This document shows positions 39,383 through 46,361 of a stretch of 46,361 nucleotides of DNA, in pieces (position 1 is the first letter of the stretch; each line of letters starts with the position of its first letter). The translations under genes and the position numbers were made by a program. The stretch is taken from the NCBI GenBank assembly GCA_046765795.1, contig JBKPRH010000126.1, forward strand, positions 1-46,361, written 5' to 3'. The DNA comes from Gp6-AA40 sp046765795 (lineage in GTDB: Bacteria > Acidobacteriota > Vicinamibacteria > Vicinamibacterales > UBA2999). The notes beneath the pieces were generated by a model that saw nothing but the letters and a program-made list of their open reading frames with translations, did not search any database and was not told the origin of the DNA.

Positions 39383-40444
39383 ATGACGCAGATGCGCTCC
39401 CTCGCATTGGTCGTGATGCTGATCGGGTTGGTCACGCCGGCTCACGCTCAATGGCTGACGTATCCAACGCCCGGCATCCCTCGAACGGCCGACGGCAAGC
39501 CACACCTCACGGCTCCCGCACCGCGAACGTCTGACGGCAAACCCGATTTCTCAGGGTTATGGGGTTTCGACGGAGGCCCCTCCACGTTCTACCTGCCCGG
39601 AGGACTGAAGCCGAGCGAGATCAAACCATTTGTGAACGATCTCCTGAAGGAGCGCGGCGAGAACTTCGGCGCCGGTGATCAGCAAATCCGATGTCTCCCG
39701 GAGGGTCCGCGGTTCAACCATTTCCCGGCGCTTCCGAGAAAGATCGTTCAGACACCGTCGCTGATCGTCGTGTTGTCGGAAGACCTCACGTTCCGGCAGA
39801 TTTTCCTCGACGGACGCCCGCTGCCCGAAAATCCCAGTCCGGCCTTCATGGGCTATGCCGTCGGTCACTGGGAACGCGACACGCTCGTCGTGGAATCGAT
39901 CGGATACAAAGACTCCACCTGGATCGACTTTGCGGGAAACCCGCACACCGAGGCCATGCGCATCACCGAGCGCTACCGGCGCATCGACTTCGGACATATG
40001 GAAATCGAGGAGAGCTTCAGCGATCCAGAGATCTACAGTCGGCCGCTCACCGCAAAGGTCAGAGCGACCTTCGTGCCCGATACCGATCTGCTGGAATATG
40101 TGTGTGCTGAGAACGAGAAGGACCGTCATCAGCTGATCGGAACGGCTACCGAAGAACAAAAGAGCATCACGCCCGTCAAGGTTGCGCCCGACATCCTGTC
40201 GCGATACGTAGGGTCCTACGACTTCCGGTGGCCCGAGAATCCCACCATCTCCTCTCCATGGCCCGTCACCATGGAAGAGGGGCAGTTGTTCCTCCAGGGC
40301 GCACCGCTCACGCCGCTGTCAGAAACAGAGTTCTCATGGGCCGCTGGCAATCGACTGCGGTTCTTCAAGGACCAGAGCGGCCGCGTGACGCACTTCGTCA
40401 TCACTCTGGTGGAGGGCGACTTGCTCGTGAAACGCCTCCCCTAG
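39383..40444 (+). CDS. Exported protein of the G-x-W family with a C-terminal extension (copy D)
   Basis: A 353-residue exported protein; aggag lies eight bases before the ATG at 39383 (an earlier ATG at 39353 overlaps DUF6152). Signal MTQMRSLALVVMLIGLVTPAHA. The mature part repeats the opening motif twice (RTADGKPHLTAPAPRTSDGKPDFSGLWG), then has RCLPEGPRFNHFPALPRKIVQTP, GHWERDTLVVESIGYKDSTWIDFAGNPHTEAMRITERYRR and DTDLLEYVCAENEKD. The last 90 residues (ILSRYVGSYDFRW ... GQLFLQGAPLTPLSETEF) look like a DUF3471-type beta domain. It ends the operon. Role unknown. Confidence 0.8.
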   Translation: MTQMRSLALVVMLIGLVTPAHAQWLTYPTPGIPRTADGKPHLTAPAPRTSDGKPDFSGLWGFDGGPSTFYLPGGLKPSEIKPFVNDLLKERGENFGAGDQQIRCLPEGPRFNHFPALPRKIVQTPSLIVVLSEDLTFRQIFLDGRPLPENPSPAFMGYAVGHWERDTLVVESIGYKDSTWIDFAGNPHTEAMRITERYRRIDFGHMEIEESFSDPEIYSRPLTAKVRATFVPDTDLLEYVCAENEKDRHQLIGTATEEQKSITPVKVAPDILSRYVGSYDFRWPENPTISSPWPVTMEEGQLFLQGAPLTPLSETEFSWAAGNRLRFFKDQSGRVTHFVITLVEGDLLVKRLP

Positions 40445-40459
40445 TTACTTCTGGCGTTT

Positions 40460-41116
40460 CTACGGCTGCTCGAGAATCGACGCCAATGGCTGCGCGCCGC
40501 GCGCGGCCAGCATGCTCCGCATCAGGGCAATCTCCGCGCGCTGGCCCTCGTCGATGCTCTTTGCCATCTGCACGAGCTCACGACGGTCCGAGAGTGCCAT
40601 CAGTGCACGGGCCATAATGACGCCGCCTTCGTGGTGTCTGATCATCAATTGCAGAAAACGGATCTCGGCGTCCACGCCAGTCGCGTCGTCCAGGCTTCGA
40701 AGTTCGCCATTGCTCGCCATCCCGTGCATCAGCACCGCGCCATCTGTCGCTGGCGCGCTGTGAACGTGGCCAGGCATCCACGCCATCCGTGGCCGCGCTG
40801 AGGCCTGCGGCAGTCCCCATTGCTGCAGCCATCCCATGAACATGCCGCGCTGCGCACTTTGGGTCACGATGATGTCGGACGCAAGCGTTCGAAGGTCTTG
40901 ATCAGTCGACTTGTCGCGCACGACGAACGACATGTCCACCGCCTGCGCGTGGTGGGTCGCCATGTCCCGGGCAAATCCGGCCTCCGCCGAATCGTCACGA
41001 GGTGTGGCACGCCGCGATCCGATCAGCATCCCTGCGGCGACACACAGCGCGACAGTCAGCACGCCGGCAACAAGCACCGCCGGCCGTCGCGCACGATCGG
41101 ACAGAGGTGCCGCCAT
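40460..41116 (-). CDS. DUF305 domain-containing membrane-anchored protein
   Basis: A 218-residue protein with an N-terminal anchor (PAVLVAGVLTVALCVAAGMLIG). Two ferritin-like half-repeats carry the DUF305 histidines: FARDMATHHAQAVDMSFVVRDKS and FLQLMIRHHEGGVIMARALM. It has a C-terminal EGQRAEIALMRSMLA. Extracytoplasmic DUF305 proteins are linked to copper handling in some bacteria, but the family role is not settled. It is divergent over 85 bp from a DUF3105 gene, a partner often found with it. Confidence 0.95.
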   Translation of the reverse strand: MAAPLSDRARRPAVLVAGVLTVALCVAAGMLIGSRRATPRDDSAEAGFARDMATHHAQAVDMSFVVRDKSTDQDLRTLASDIIVTQSAQRGMFMGWLQQWGLPQASARPRMAWMPGHVHSAPATDGAVLMHGMASNGELRSLDDATGVDAEIRFLQLMIRHHEGGVIMARALMALSDRRELVQMAKSIDEGQRAEIALMRSMLAARGAQPLASILEQP

Positions 41117-41201
41117 GACGACCTATACTATTCGCTTCTGAACTGCCACTGGGCGCAGCGCTGGTCTCGATCTCGCGCTGGGTGATCGGTCATGACATGT
41201 A

Positions 41202-41843
41202 ATGGCGAAAGCACAGTACGAGGAGAGACAGCGAAGAAAAGCCGCCGAGCGCGCAGCCGCGGAACAGAGGGCGCGTCGCAGAGCGCTCATCTGGCGCGGC
41301 ACCGGAATCGTTCTCGTCGTGGCCGTAGCGGCGGTCGCGTATTCTCTGTACACGAAGCGTCAACTGCTCCAGGCAGTGAAGATCGCGAGCTACCCCGCCG
41401 GTCAGCACGTCGCCGGTCCGATTGTCTACGCTGAGAACCCGCCGATCGGCGGACAGCACAACGTCGTCTGGCAGAACTGCGGCATCTATGACGCGCCGAT
41501 TCACAACGAGCACGCGGTGCACTCGCTGGAACACGGCGCAATCTGGATCACATATCGCCCGGACCTCGCGGCCGACCAGGTCCAGAAGCTGAAGGCGCTG
41601 GCCGCGGACGATTATCTGCTGCTCAGCCCCTATCCCGGCCTCCCCCATCCGATTGTCGCAAGCGCATGGAATCACCAGTTGAACTTCGAGCGCGCCGATG
41701 ACCCGGGACTGTCCGCATTTATCGCAAAGTACAAAAACAACCCGGAGACGACACCGGAGTTCGGCGCGCCGTGCGCCGGCGGCACCCGCGCACTCGCAAC
41801 GACCGACTCGCTCACGACCAGACCAGGACCGATGACGCGGTAG
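41202..41843 (+). CDS. DUF3105 domain-containing membrane protein
   Basis: A 213-residue protein: a charged N-terminus (MAKAQYEERQRRKAAERAAAEQRARRR), one membrane helix (GTGIVLVVAVAAVAYSLY), then the DUF3105 domain with NPPIGGQHNVVWQNCGIYDAPIHNEHAVHSLEHGAIWITYRPDL and PYPGLPHPIVASAWNHQL. The conserved His and Cys residues suggest metal binding outside the membrane. It is divergent from DUF305. Its TAG abuts the CTA of the convergent next gene with no base between. Confidence 0.94.
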   Translation: MAKAQYEERQRRKAAERAAAEQRARRRALIWRGTGIVLVVAVAAVAYSLYTKRQLLQAVKIASYPAGQHVAGPIVYAENPPIGGQHNVVWQNCGIYDAPIHNEHAVHSLEHGAIWITYRPDLAADQVQKLKALAADDYLLLSPYPGLPHPIVASAWNHQLNFERADDPGLSAFIAKYKNNPETTPEFGAPCAGGTRALATTDSLTTRPGPMTR

Positions 41844-42833
41844 CTAGGGTTTCTTGTTGGAGCGCTCGAAGCGCGATGTCTCGATGTAGTTGCGGATCGC
41901 CGTGTTGCCTTCGTGACAGGCGTATTCGTACATCTTGTAGTCGTTATCGAGCTTCATCGGAAACGCCGCCGACCACTTCCCCGTGGTCAGGATCTCGGGG
42001 TCCTCGACGGTCATCTGATACTCGATCGTGTCGTTGGCGGTGCGCGTGAAGCGTTCCGTGAATCGAAGGTTCGCTGATGCCGGCGTGAGCGGAGGAGATC
42101 CCGGTACGCCGAGATTGGTCATCGCCGGCTTCCCGTTGAAGTTCGTCGTCTCGACGACCAGCGTATTGGCCTCCCAGTGCCCGCGTGACTCTCCCAGATA
42201 CTGTCGAATCTTTCCGTCGAGTGGCGGGCGCTTCGTCGTCGGGATGATGCGGGTCTCGTGCGCCATCTCGAGAACGAAGACGACGTAGCCGGGATACTGC
42301 ATGATGCGAATGCCGTTGTTGTAATTGCGCGGCAGCATCGAGACAGGAAGACCACGAGTGATGCAGCGATCCCATGTGTCGAAGTCTTCCGGGCTATCGA
42401 ACACGGTCTGTCCGGGCTTGTAGCTGCCGCGCATCTGCGCGTACAGCTCTTTGCCCTTCGGTGTGAGCTCGGGGAAACGCCCGTTCGGCGGATCGACGAG
42501 CAACGACGTCAGCCGCGTCGCCGCGCCGGCATCGGCCTGCGGGATCGCGCCAGACAGGAAGCGCTCGTTGCGGGCTTCCGCGCTCTTCTGCGCCGCGGCA
42601 AATTCCTCATCGGTCATGAGACGTCGGTCGCCGAACTTTTCGGGACGCTGAAACGGCGTGCTGATCAGATGGTTGAGCGGCCACGTGCCGCGCAGGTCGG
42701 GCTCGCCCCACGGCGTCATCGGCTGTTTCCACGCCTGCCTGCCCTGAGCGAGCACCAGCGAGTCGAAGGGAGCTATGGCTGTGGTACCTGTGCAGCACAC
42801 AATCAGCGCGATCAGAATCCGCTGGGCGATCAC
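41844..42833 (-). CDS. Exported protein of the G-x-W family (copy B)
   Basis: A 329-residue exported protein from the GTG at 42833 (MIAQRILIALIVCCTGTTAIA signal); the frame is open 35 codons further, but that would overlap the divergent gene start. Motifs: GEPDLRGTWPLNH, LTPKGKELYAQMRG, DRCITRGLPVSMLPRNYNNGIRIMQYPGYVVFVLEM, LGESRGHWEANTLVVETTNFNGKP, ERFTRTANDTIEYQMTVEDPE, MYEYACHEGN. It matches copy A motif by motif and in length. Function unknown. Only 20 bp separate its start from the divergent metallo-hydrolase, so both promoters must overlap. Confidence 0.8.
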   Translation of the reverse strand: MIAQRILIALIVCCTGTTAIAPFDSLVLAQGRQAWKQPMTPWGEPDLRGTWPLNHLISTPFQRPEKFGDRRLMTDEEFAAAQKSAEARNERFLSGAIPQADAGAATRLTSLLVDPPNGRFPELTPKGKELYAQMRGSYKPGQTVFDSPEDFDTWDRCITRGLPVSMLPRNYNNGIRIMQYPGYVVFVLEMAHETRIIPTTKRPPLDGKIRQYLGESRGHWEANTLVVETTNFNGKPAMTNLGVPGSPPLTPASANLRFTERFTRTANDTIEYQMTVEDPEILTTGKWSAAFPMKLDNDYKMYEYACHEGNTAIRNYIETSRFERSNKKP

Positions 42834-42853
42834 GCGGCGATAATAGCATCGGC

Positions 42854-43837
42854 ATGGTGAAGAGCATCGTTGCGCTCGCGCTCGCGGCGGCGTTGATCCA
42901 GAACTCAGATTCACCTGAGGCGCATGTCGCGCGTGCAAAGACGGCCGCGGGCAACGACTATCAAAACCTGTTCAACTTTCTCTGCCCTGCGCCCAGCCCT
43001 CCGCCAAGCCCTGGGCCGAGCCCTGGGCCGAGCCCTAGGTCGAGCCCTGGGCCGAGCCCACTCCCCGGACCTCGGCGTGGAGGAGGGCCGCCAGATCGCT
43101 CAACTTGGTACGCAGAACCTGTGAAGGTGTTCGATAACCTCTACTTCGTCGGTCAAACCGAATACTCCGCATGGGTGGTGACGACGACGGAGGGCATGAT
43201 TCTGATCGATACGCTCTTCGACTACTCCGTCGAAGAGGAGGTCGTCGGCGGGTTGAAGAAGCTGGCTCTCGACCCCGCGATGATCCGTTACGTCATCGTC
43301 ACGCATCCGCATCCCGATCACCACGGCGGCGCGAAGTTCCTGCAGGATCATTACAAGCCTCGGGTCGTGATGTCGGGCGCCGACTGGGACGTCATCGATC
43401 GACTCAGTGGAACAAAGCCCGCACGCGATATGGTCGCGACCGATGGCCAGACGCTGACACTCGGCGACACGACGATTACGCTCTACATCACGCCCGGCCA
43501 CACGCCTGGCACGCTTTCCGTCCTCATCCCGGTGCGCGAGAACGGCACGCGACACCTTGCGGCGCTGTGGGGTGGCACCGGTCTCAATGCGGACCGCGCA
43601 TCGCTCGAGGCGTACATCCGATCGGCGCAACGATTCGACGAGATCGTACAGAAGGCTGGCGCCGACATCATCCTGTCGAACCACACCGATTGGGACGGCT
43701 CGAAGGTCAATCTCCCGCAGCTGACCAAGCGTGAGCCCGACACGCCGAATCCGTACGTCGTCGGGACGCCGGCGGTTCGCAGGTATCTGGACGTCGCGAA
43801 GGAGTGCGCGACCGCGCGCGTGTTGCGACTGAAGTGA
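42854..43837 (+). CDS. B3-like metallo-beta-lactamase-fold hydrolase with a Pro-rich insert
   Basis: A 327-residue exported protein. A signal-like MVKSIVALALAAALI is followed by a linker, and residues about 45-73 are PSPG repeats. The MBL domain starts WYAEPVKVFDNLYFVGQTEYSAWVVTTTEGMILIDT. The metal ligands His151, His153, Asp155 and His156 (THPHPDHHGG), His216 (TPGHTPGT) and His277 (ILSNHTDWDG) give the full B3-type two-zinc set. Related acidobacterial proteins are annotated as B3 beta-lactamases, but lactonase or other hydrolase activity is equally possible. It is divergent from the G-x-W copy B gene and its 3' end is 7 bp from the convergent GGDEF gene. Confidence 0.88.
   Translation: MVKSIVALALAAALIQNSDSPEAHVARAKTAAGNDYQNLFNFLCPAPSPPPSPGPSPGPSPRSSPGPSPLPGPRRGGGPPDRSTWYAEPVKVFDNLYFVGQTEYSAWVVTTTEGMILIDTLFDYSVEEEVVGGLKKLALDPAMIRYVIVTHPHPDHHGGAKFLQDHYKPRVVMSGADWDVIDRLSGTKPARDMVATDGQTLTLGDTTITLYITPGHTPGTLSVLIPVRENGTRHLAALWGGTGLNADRASLEAYIRSAQRFDEIVQKAGADIILSNHTDWDGSKVNLPQLTKREPDTPNPYVVGTPAVRRYLDVAKECATARVLRLK
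43007..43059 (+). repeat. 12-bp coding minisatellite (PSPG repeats)
   Basis: The unit agccctgggccg repeats at 43007, 43019, 43031 (as agccctaggtcg) and 43043, with a partial copy at 43055. It encodes a Ser-Pro-Gly-Pro linker between the leader and the MBL domain. Unit number may vary between strains because the period is in frame. Confidence 0.9.
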
Positions 43838-43844
43838 CGCGACT

Positions 43845-45074
43845 CTACGCCGACCGTTGTGCCTTTTGCGCCAGAGTCGTGTCGTCGAGCCGTACGCAGT
43901 TGCGACCAGCGGCCTTCGCGTCGTAGAGCGCAGCATCCGCGGCGTCGAGGACGAGATCGGGCGTTGAATGTCGCACTGATTTGTCAGCGATGCCGATGCT
44001 GATCGTCACGGTCACGGTCTGCCGCTTCTCGCCGCCGCCTGCGTTCCTGTGTCTCCGCGAACGACGCTCTCTGCCGACAACAAAGTCGGTCTCGGCAATA
44101 GTTTGGCGCACGGATTCCATGAACGGCTGCGCCTCGATCGCCGAACGGCCTCGAAACACGACCAGGAATTCCTCGCCGCCGTATCGAAACACGCGGCCAC
44201 CACCCTCGACGTGTGACAGTTTCGCGGCGACCATTTTGAGGACGTCATCCCCGACGTCATGCCCGTAGGTGTCGTTGAACTTCTTGAAATGATCGACATC
44301 GCACATCGCGAACGTATACGTGCGTCCCAGATTCTCCATCATGCTGGTGAACGCCCGCCGGCCAAGCAGTCCGGTCAGCTCGTCACGATAGGCGATGTCG
44401 TAGCCGTGCTCGAGCACGGCAAACACCAGCACGAGACCTGCCGTGCCGGCATACAACAGCAGCGTCTCCGCATTCGCGTGCTGGACGCCGAGGAATATCG
44501 CGATCAGCGCCAAGAACAGTCCTTGCTCCACTTTCGTGCGCCGCAGACTGATCAGCGTCAGCAGCGTCACCGCTGCGACCACAAATGAGAGCAGACTCAA
44601 TAGCGGGAGCGAGGACCATTCGCCAAACGGTGAGCCCTGGCGCAGGACGGATCCGATCGCGCGATCGGCTTGGACCATCCATGCCACCAGTGCGGCTTGG
44701 GCGGCCACGATTCCGACCTTGAATCCGCCGTCGAGCGACAGGACGCCGCGTTCTCTGGACGAGGCAAAGAACACGAAATTCAACGGCAGGAGGAACGTTG
44801 CGACGGGCGCCGCGCCGTTGAGATTGTCTGGCCATCGTTCCAGTGTCCACACCGCCAAGGCAACCGCCGATGCGACACCGAGCAGCCTTGCCTGGTCGTG
44901 ATACCAACTGAGGAGTACTGCGGCCGCGAGAGTACCGAAACAGAAGTAGGCGGCATACGGCAACACAGCATCGCGAACCACAGGCTCGTGATTCAACGAC
45001 CATGCGGCGAGGAGCAGCACGCCGCCGGGCGCGAGCAGGCCGTTCAGGAGACGAAGCTTGGATTCGCGGGTCAT
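43845..45074 (-). CDS. Membrane diguanylate cyclase (GGDEF)
   Basis: A 409-residue protein. About seven membrane helices occupy residues 10-225 (LLAPGGVLLLAAWSL, YAAYFCFGTLAAAVLLSWY, SLPLLSLLSFVVAAVTLLTLI, ETLLLYAGTAGLVLVFAVL). The GGDEF domain (about 228-400) has RDELTGLLGRRAF, CDVDHFKKFNDTYGHDVGDDVLK and the active GGEEF at 299-303. It should make c-di-GMP. No RxxD inhibitory site precedes GGEEF, so product inhibition is not expected. An Arg-rich segment (GRERRSRRHRNAGGGEKRQT) lies before the SIGIA strand, a feature seen in some other cyclases. The signal sensed is unknown. Confidence 0.95.
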   Translation of the reverse strand: MTRESKLRLLNGLLAPGGVLLLAAWSLNHEPVVRDAVLPYAAYFCFGTLAAAVLLSWYHDQARLLGVASAVALAVWTLERWPDNLNGAAPVATFLLPLNFVFFASSRERGVLSLDGGFKVGIVAAQAALVAWMVQADRAIGSVLRQGSPFGEWSSLPLLSLLSFVVAAVTLLTLISLRRTKVEQGLFLALIAIFLGVQHANAETLLLYAGTAGLVLVFAVLEHGYDIAYRDELTGLLGRRAFTSMMENLGRTYTFAMCDVDHFKKFNDTYGHDVGDDVLKMVAAKLSHVEGGGRVFRYGGEEFLVVFRGRSAIEAQPFMESVRQTIAETDFVVGRERRSRRHRNAGGGEKRQTVTVTISIGIADKSVRHSTPDLVLDAADAALYDAKAAGRNCVRLDDTTLAQKAQRSA

Positions 45075-45092
45075 GACTGAGACGTCGCCTGA

Positions 45093-46286
45093 CTAGATCG
45101 TCTTCCGGCGAAACAGCAGCACGACGGCCACGCCCCATCCGGCAACCGCAAACCACAGCGCCGGCTGCTTGACCAGCGGAGGCGCGGACGCAACCGGAGT
45201 CGCAACGGGAAACGGGACAGGTGGGGCCACCTGCACGGGCTGAACGGGCTGAACGGGATCAGCGACTACTGTCGGGGCTTCTTCCGCGCGCAGCGTCGCA
45301 AGCTCACCACGAAGTTTGTCGAGCTCGCCCTCCAGTTGACGAACCAGGACACCGCCTACGGCTCCCATCGCCAGCGCCCGAGCGTTCTCTGCACTCTGCG
45401 CCGCCGTTCGAGCGAACTGGATCACGTCCTGTCCTTTTGGATCGGCGGCGTAGGCAGCCTCGGCTCGAGCCAGGAATGTTTTCGCCTGATCGAGTGCCTC
45501 TCGCGTGTACTCCTCTTCCTTCAGGCGCGCGCCTTTTCCGCCCTTCGTGACAGCGATGCTCGAATTCGATGCCAGCTCCACCGCTTTGCGCGCTTGCAGC
45601 AGTTGATTCGGTGCACGATCGTCTGCGTCAGTGCCGGCTGATTCGTAGGTTGAGTAGTGCGTGAAGTAGAAGAGCGTGCCGCGAATCGTCAGCGCTTTGC
45701 TCTCGTTCGCGGATCCCTCTTTCGCGCTGTACAGAACGACGTGGGAACTTGGATCGACCACCGCGTAGTTCGGCTCCGCGGTCACCATCAGCCAGAACGT
45801 CTGATATGGCGTTGTCAGGTTGACAGGAACAGGATGCTCGCCTTCGAATGTGATCTCGCCGAGATTCGACGCCCTGCCGTCGATTGAGACGGCCCACAAC
45901 ACGTAAGTCAGAAAATCGTTGCCCAGCCGATGCGCGGGCTTCAGACCCGCGATTCCGCCGCGATTGATATCCAGTTCGACAAAGCCAGGACGGCTTCCGA
46001 TTTTCAGCTTGATCCGCGCATCCGGCGCCAATCGTGTGCCACGCATCTGCACCTCGATGGAGCCCGCGAGATGTCGATAGCTCAGGATCTGTCCGTTGGG
46101 CTCGTTGAGGTCGACCGCCTTGAGTTGGGCCGTTTTCGGCGCCGGCGCTTTGTCCGTCGCCGCCGACGCCGTGCCAGACACCACTAAAGTGGTGGACGAC
46201 CACAGAGCCAGTGCGGCGGTCAGTCGCGCCAGCGTGTAAAAGGTCGAACCGGGCACTCTACGGGTTATCGGCCGGCGCCATGTCAT
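45093..46286 (-). CDS. Exported coiled-coil protein with C-terminal membrane anchor
   Basis: A 397-residue protein from the ATG at 46286; the frame continues upstream to 46355 without support. A signal peptide ends near SGTASAA. Residues about 50-180 form a beta-rich domain (GSIEVQMRGTRLAPDARIKLKIGSRPGFVELDI, FLTYVLWAVSIDGRASNLGEITF, LMVTAEPNYAVVDPSSHVVLYS). An Ala-rich helical part (LLQARKAVELASNSS, REALDQAKTFLARAEAAY, RTAAQSAENARALAMG, QLEGELDKLRGELATLR) resembles DUF4398-type coiled coils. A Pro/Val-rich linker (PVQPVQPVQVAPPVP) and a final helix ending FRRKTI follow. It is probably an envelope-spanning structural protein; the family is not named with certainty. The GGDEF gene follows 18 bp downstream. 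Confidence 0.75.
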   Translation of the reverse strand: MTWRRPITRRVPGSTFYTLARLTAALALWSSTTLVVSGTASAATDKAPAPKTAQLKAVDLNEPNGQILSYRHLAGSIEVQMRGTRLAPDARIKLKIGSRPGFVELDINRGGIAGLKPAHRLGNDFLTYVLWAVSIDGRASNLGEITFEGEHPVPVNLTTPYQTFWLMVTAEPNYAVVDPSSHVVLYSAKEGSANESKALTIRGTLFYFTHYSTYESAGTDADDRAPNQLLQARKAVELASNSSIAVTKGGKGARLKEEEYTREALDQAKTFLARAEAAYAADPKGQDVIQFARTAAQSAENARALAMGAVGGVLVRQLEGELDKLRGELATLRAEEAPTVVADPVQPVQPVQVAPPVPFPVATPVASAPPLVKQPALWFAVAGWGVAVVLLFRRKTI

Positions 46287-46361
46287 TGTCCAGCGGCGAA
46301 AGGGGTTGCGGCGGCTAAGTTGAAGCCTGTGAGCAAATGGCTGGAGCCGACGCAATGGCAG

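Overview
The window looks like a piece of a high-GC chromosome from an Acidobacteriota bacterium, most likely a soil or sediment member of the Vicinamibacteria. This rests on family content, not on a marker gene. The families are a PadR-linked duplicated orphan permease (ADOP), a TIGR03435 protein, a Ser/Thr kinase fused to a TolB-like propeller, an Oar-like TonB receptor, PQQ-propeller proteins, DUF6152, and several copies of an exported protein family with a G-x-W-x-G-D-T-L-V-V-E-T motif. No rRNA, tRNA, CRISPR array, prophage or insertion sequence was recognised.

Layout. 1-4.1 kb: 3' end of a TonB receptor, then a PadR regulator and its ADOP permease. 4.1-9.2 kb: an exported intradiol dioxygenase divergent from an acyl-CoA-dehydrogenase-fold flavoprotein, an exported protein of the G-x-W family, and acetoacetyl-CoA synthetase. 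Palindromic repeats sit between these genes. 9.3-14.4 kb: NfeD and slipin (a membrane protease/stomatin pair with a large inverted repeat at the junction), a PQQ-type sugar dehydrogenase and a carboxylesterase. 14.5-19.9 kb: TIGR03435 protein, cytochrome c/PQQ-propeller dehydrogenase, a 24-bp tandem repeat, a lipoprotein, a GYD protein and an exported SRPBCC-like protein. 19.9-25.5 kb: benzoylformate decarboxylase translationally coupled to an MHS-type transporter, then a kinase-propeller protein.

25.5-29.4 kb: a compact minus-strand operon of a TonB-dependent receptor, a polytopic inner-membrane protein, a TiaS-like protein that stops before the tRNA-binding modules, and a PepSY-like exported protein. 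This is the best candidate in the window for an undescribed system, possibly uptake and processing of a small molecule. 29.4-35.9 kb: DoxX, an exported protein with two CxxC repeats, two tandem DUF899 proteins coupled to DUF2182 and divergent from a TPR/double winged-helix regulator, a glutamine-cyclotransferase-like propeller and a LamG-like protein. 35.9-40.4 kb: a tightly overlapping five-gene operon (G-x-W protein, MHS transporter, shikimate-dehydrogenase-like oxidoreductase with an altered substrate motif, DUF6152, another G-x-W protein) that looks catabolic. 40.5-46.4 kb: DUF305 divergent from DUF3105, another G-x-W protein, a B3-like metallo-beta-lactamase-fold protein with a repetitive Pro-rich insert, a GGDEF protein and an exported coiled-coil protein.

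Overall, the genes suggest a heterotroph that oxidises aromatic acids, sugars and alcohols, largely in the periplasm. All functions are inferred from sequence read by eye; no database search was run.
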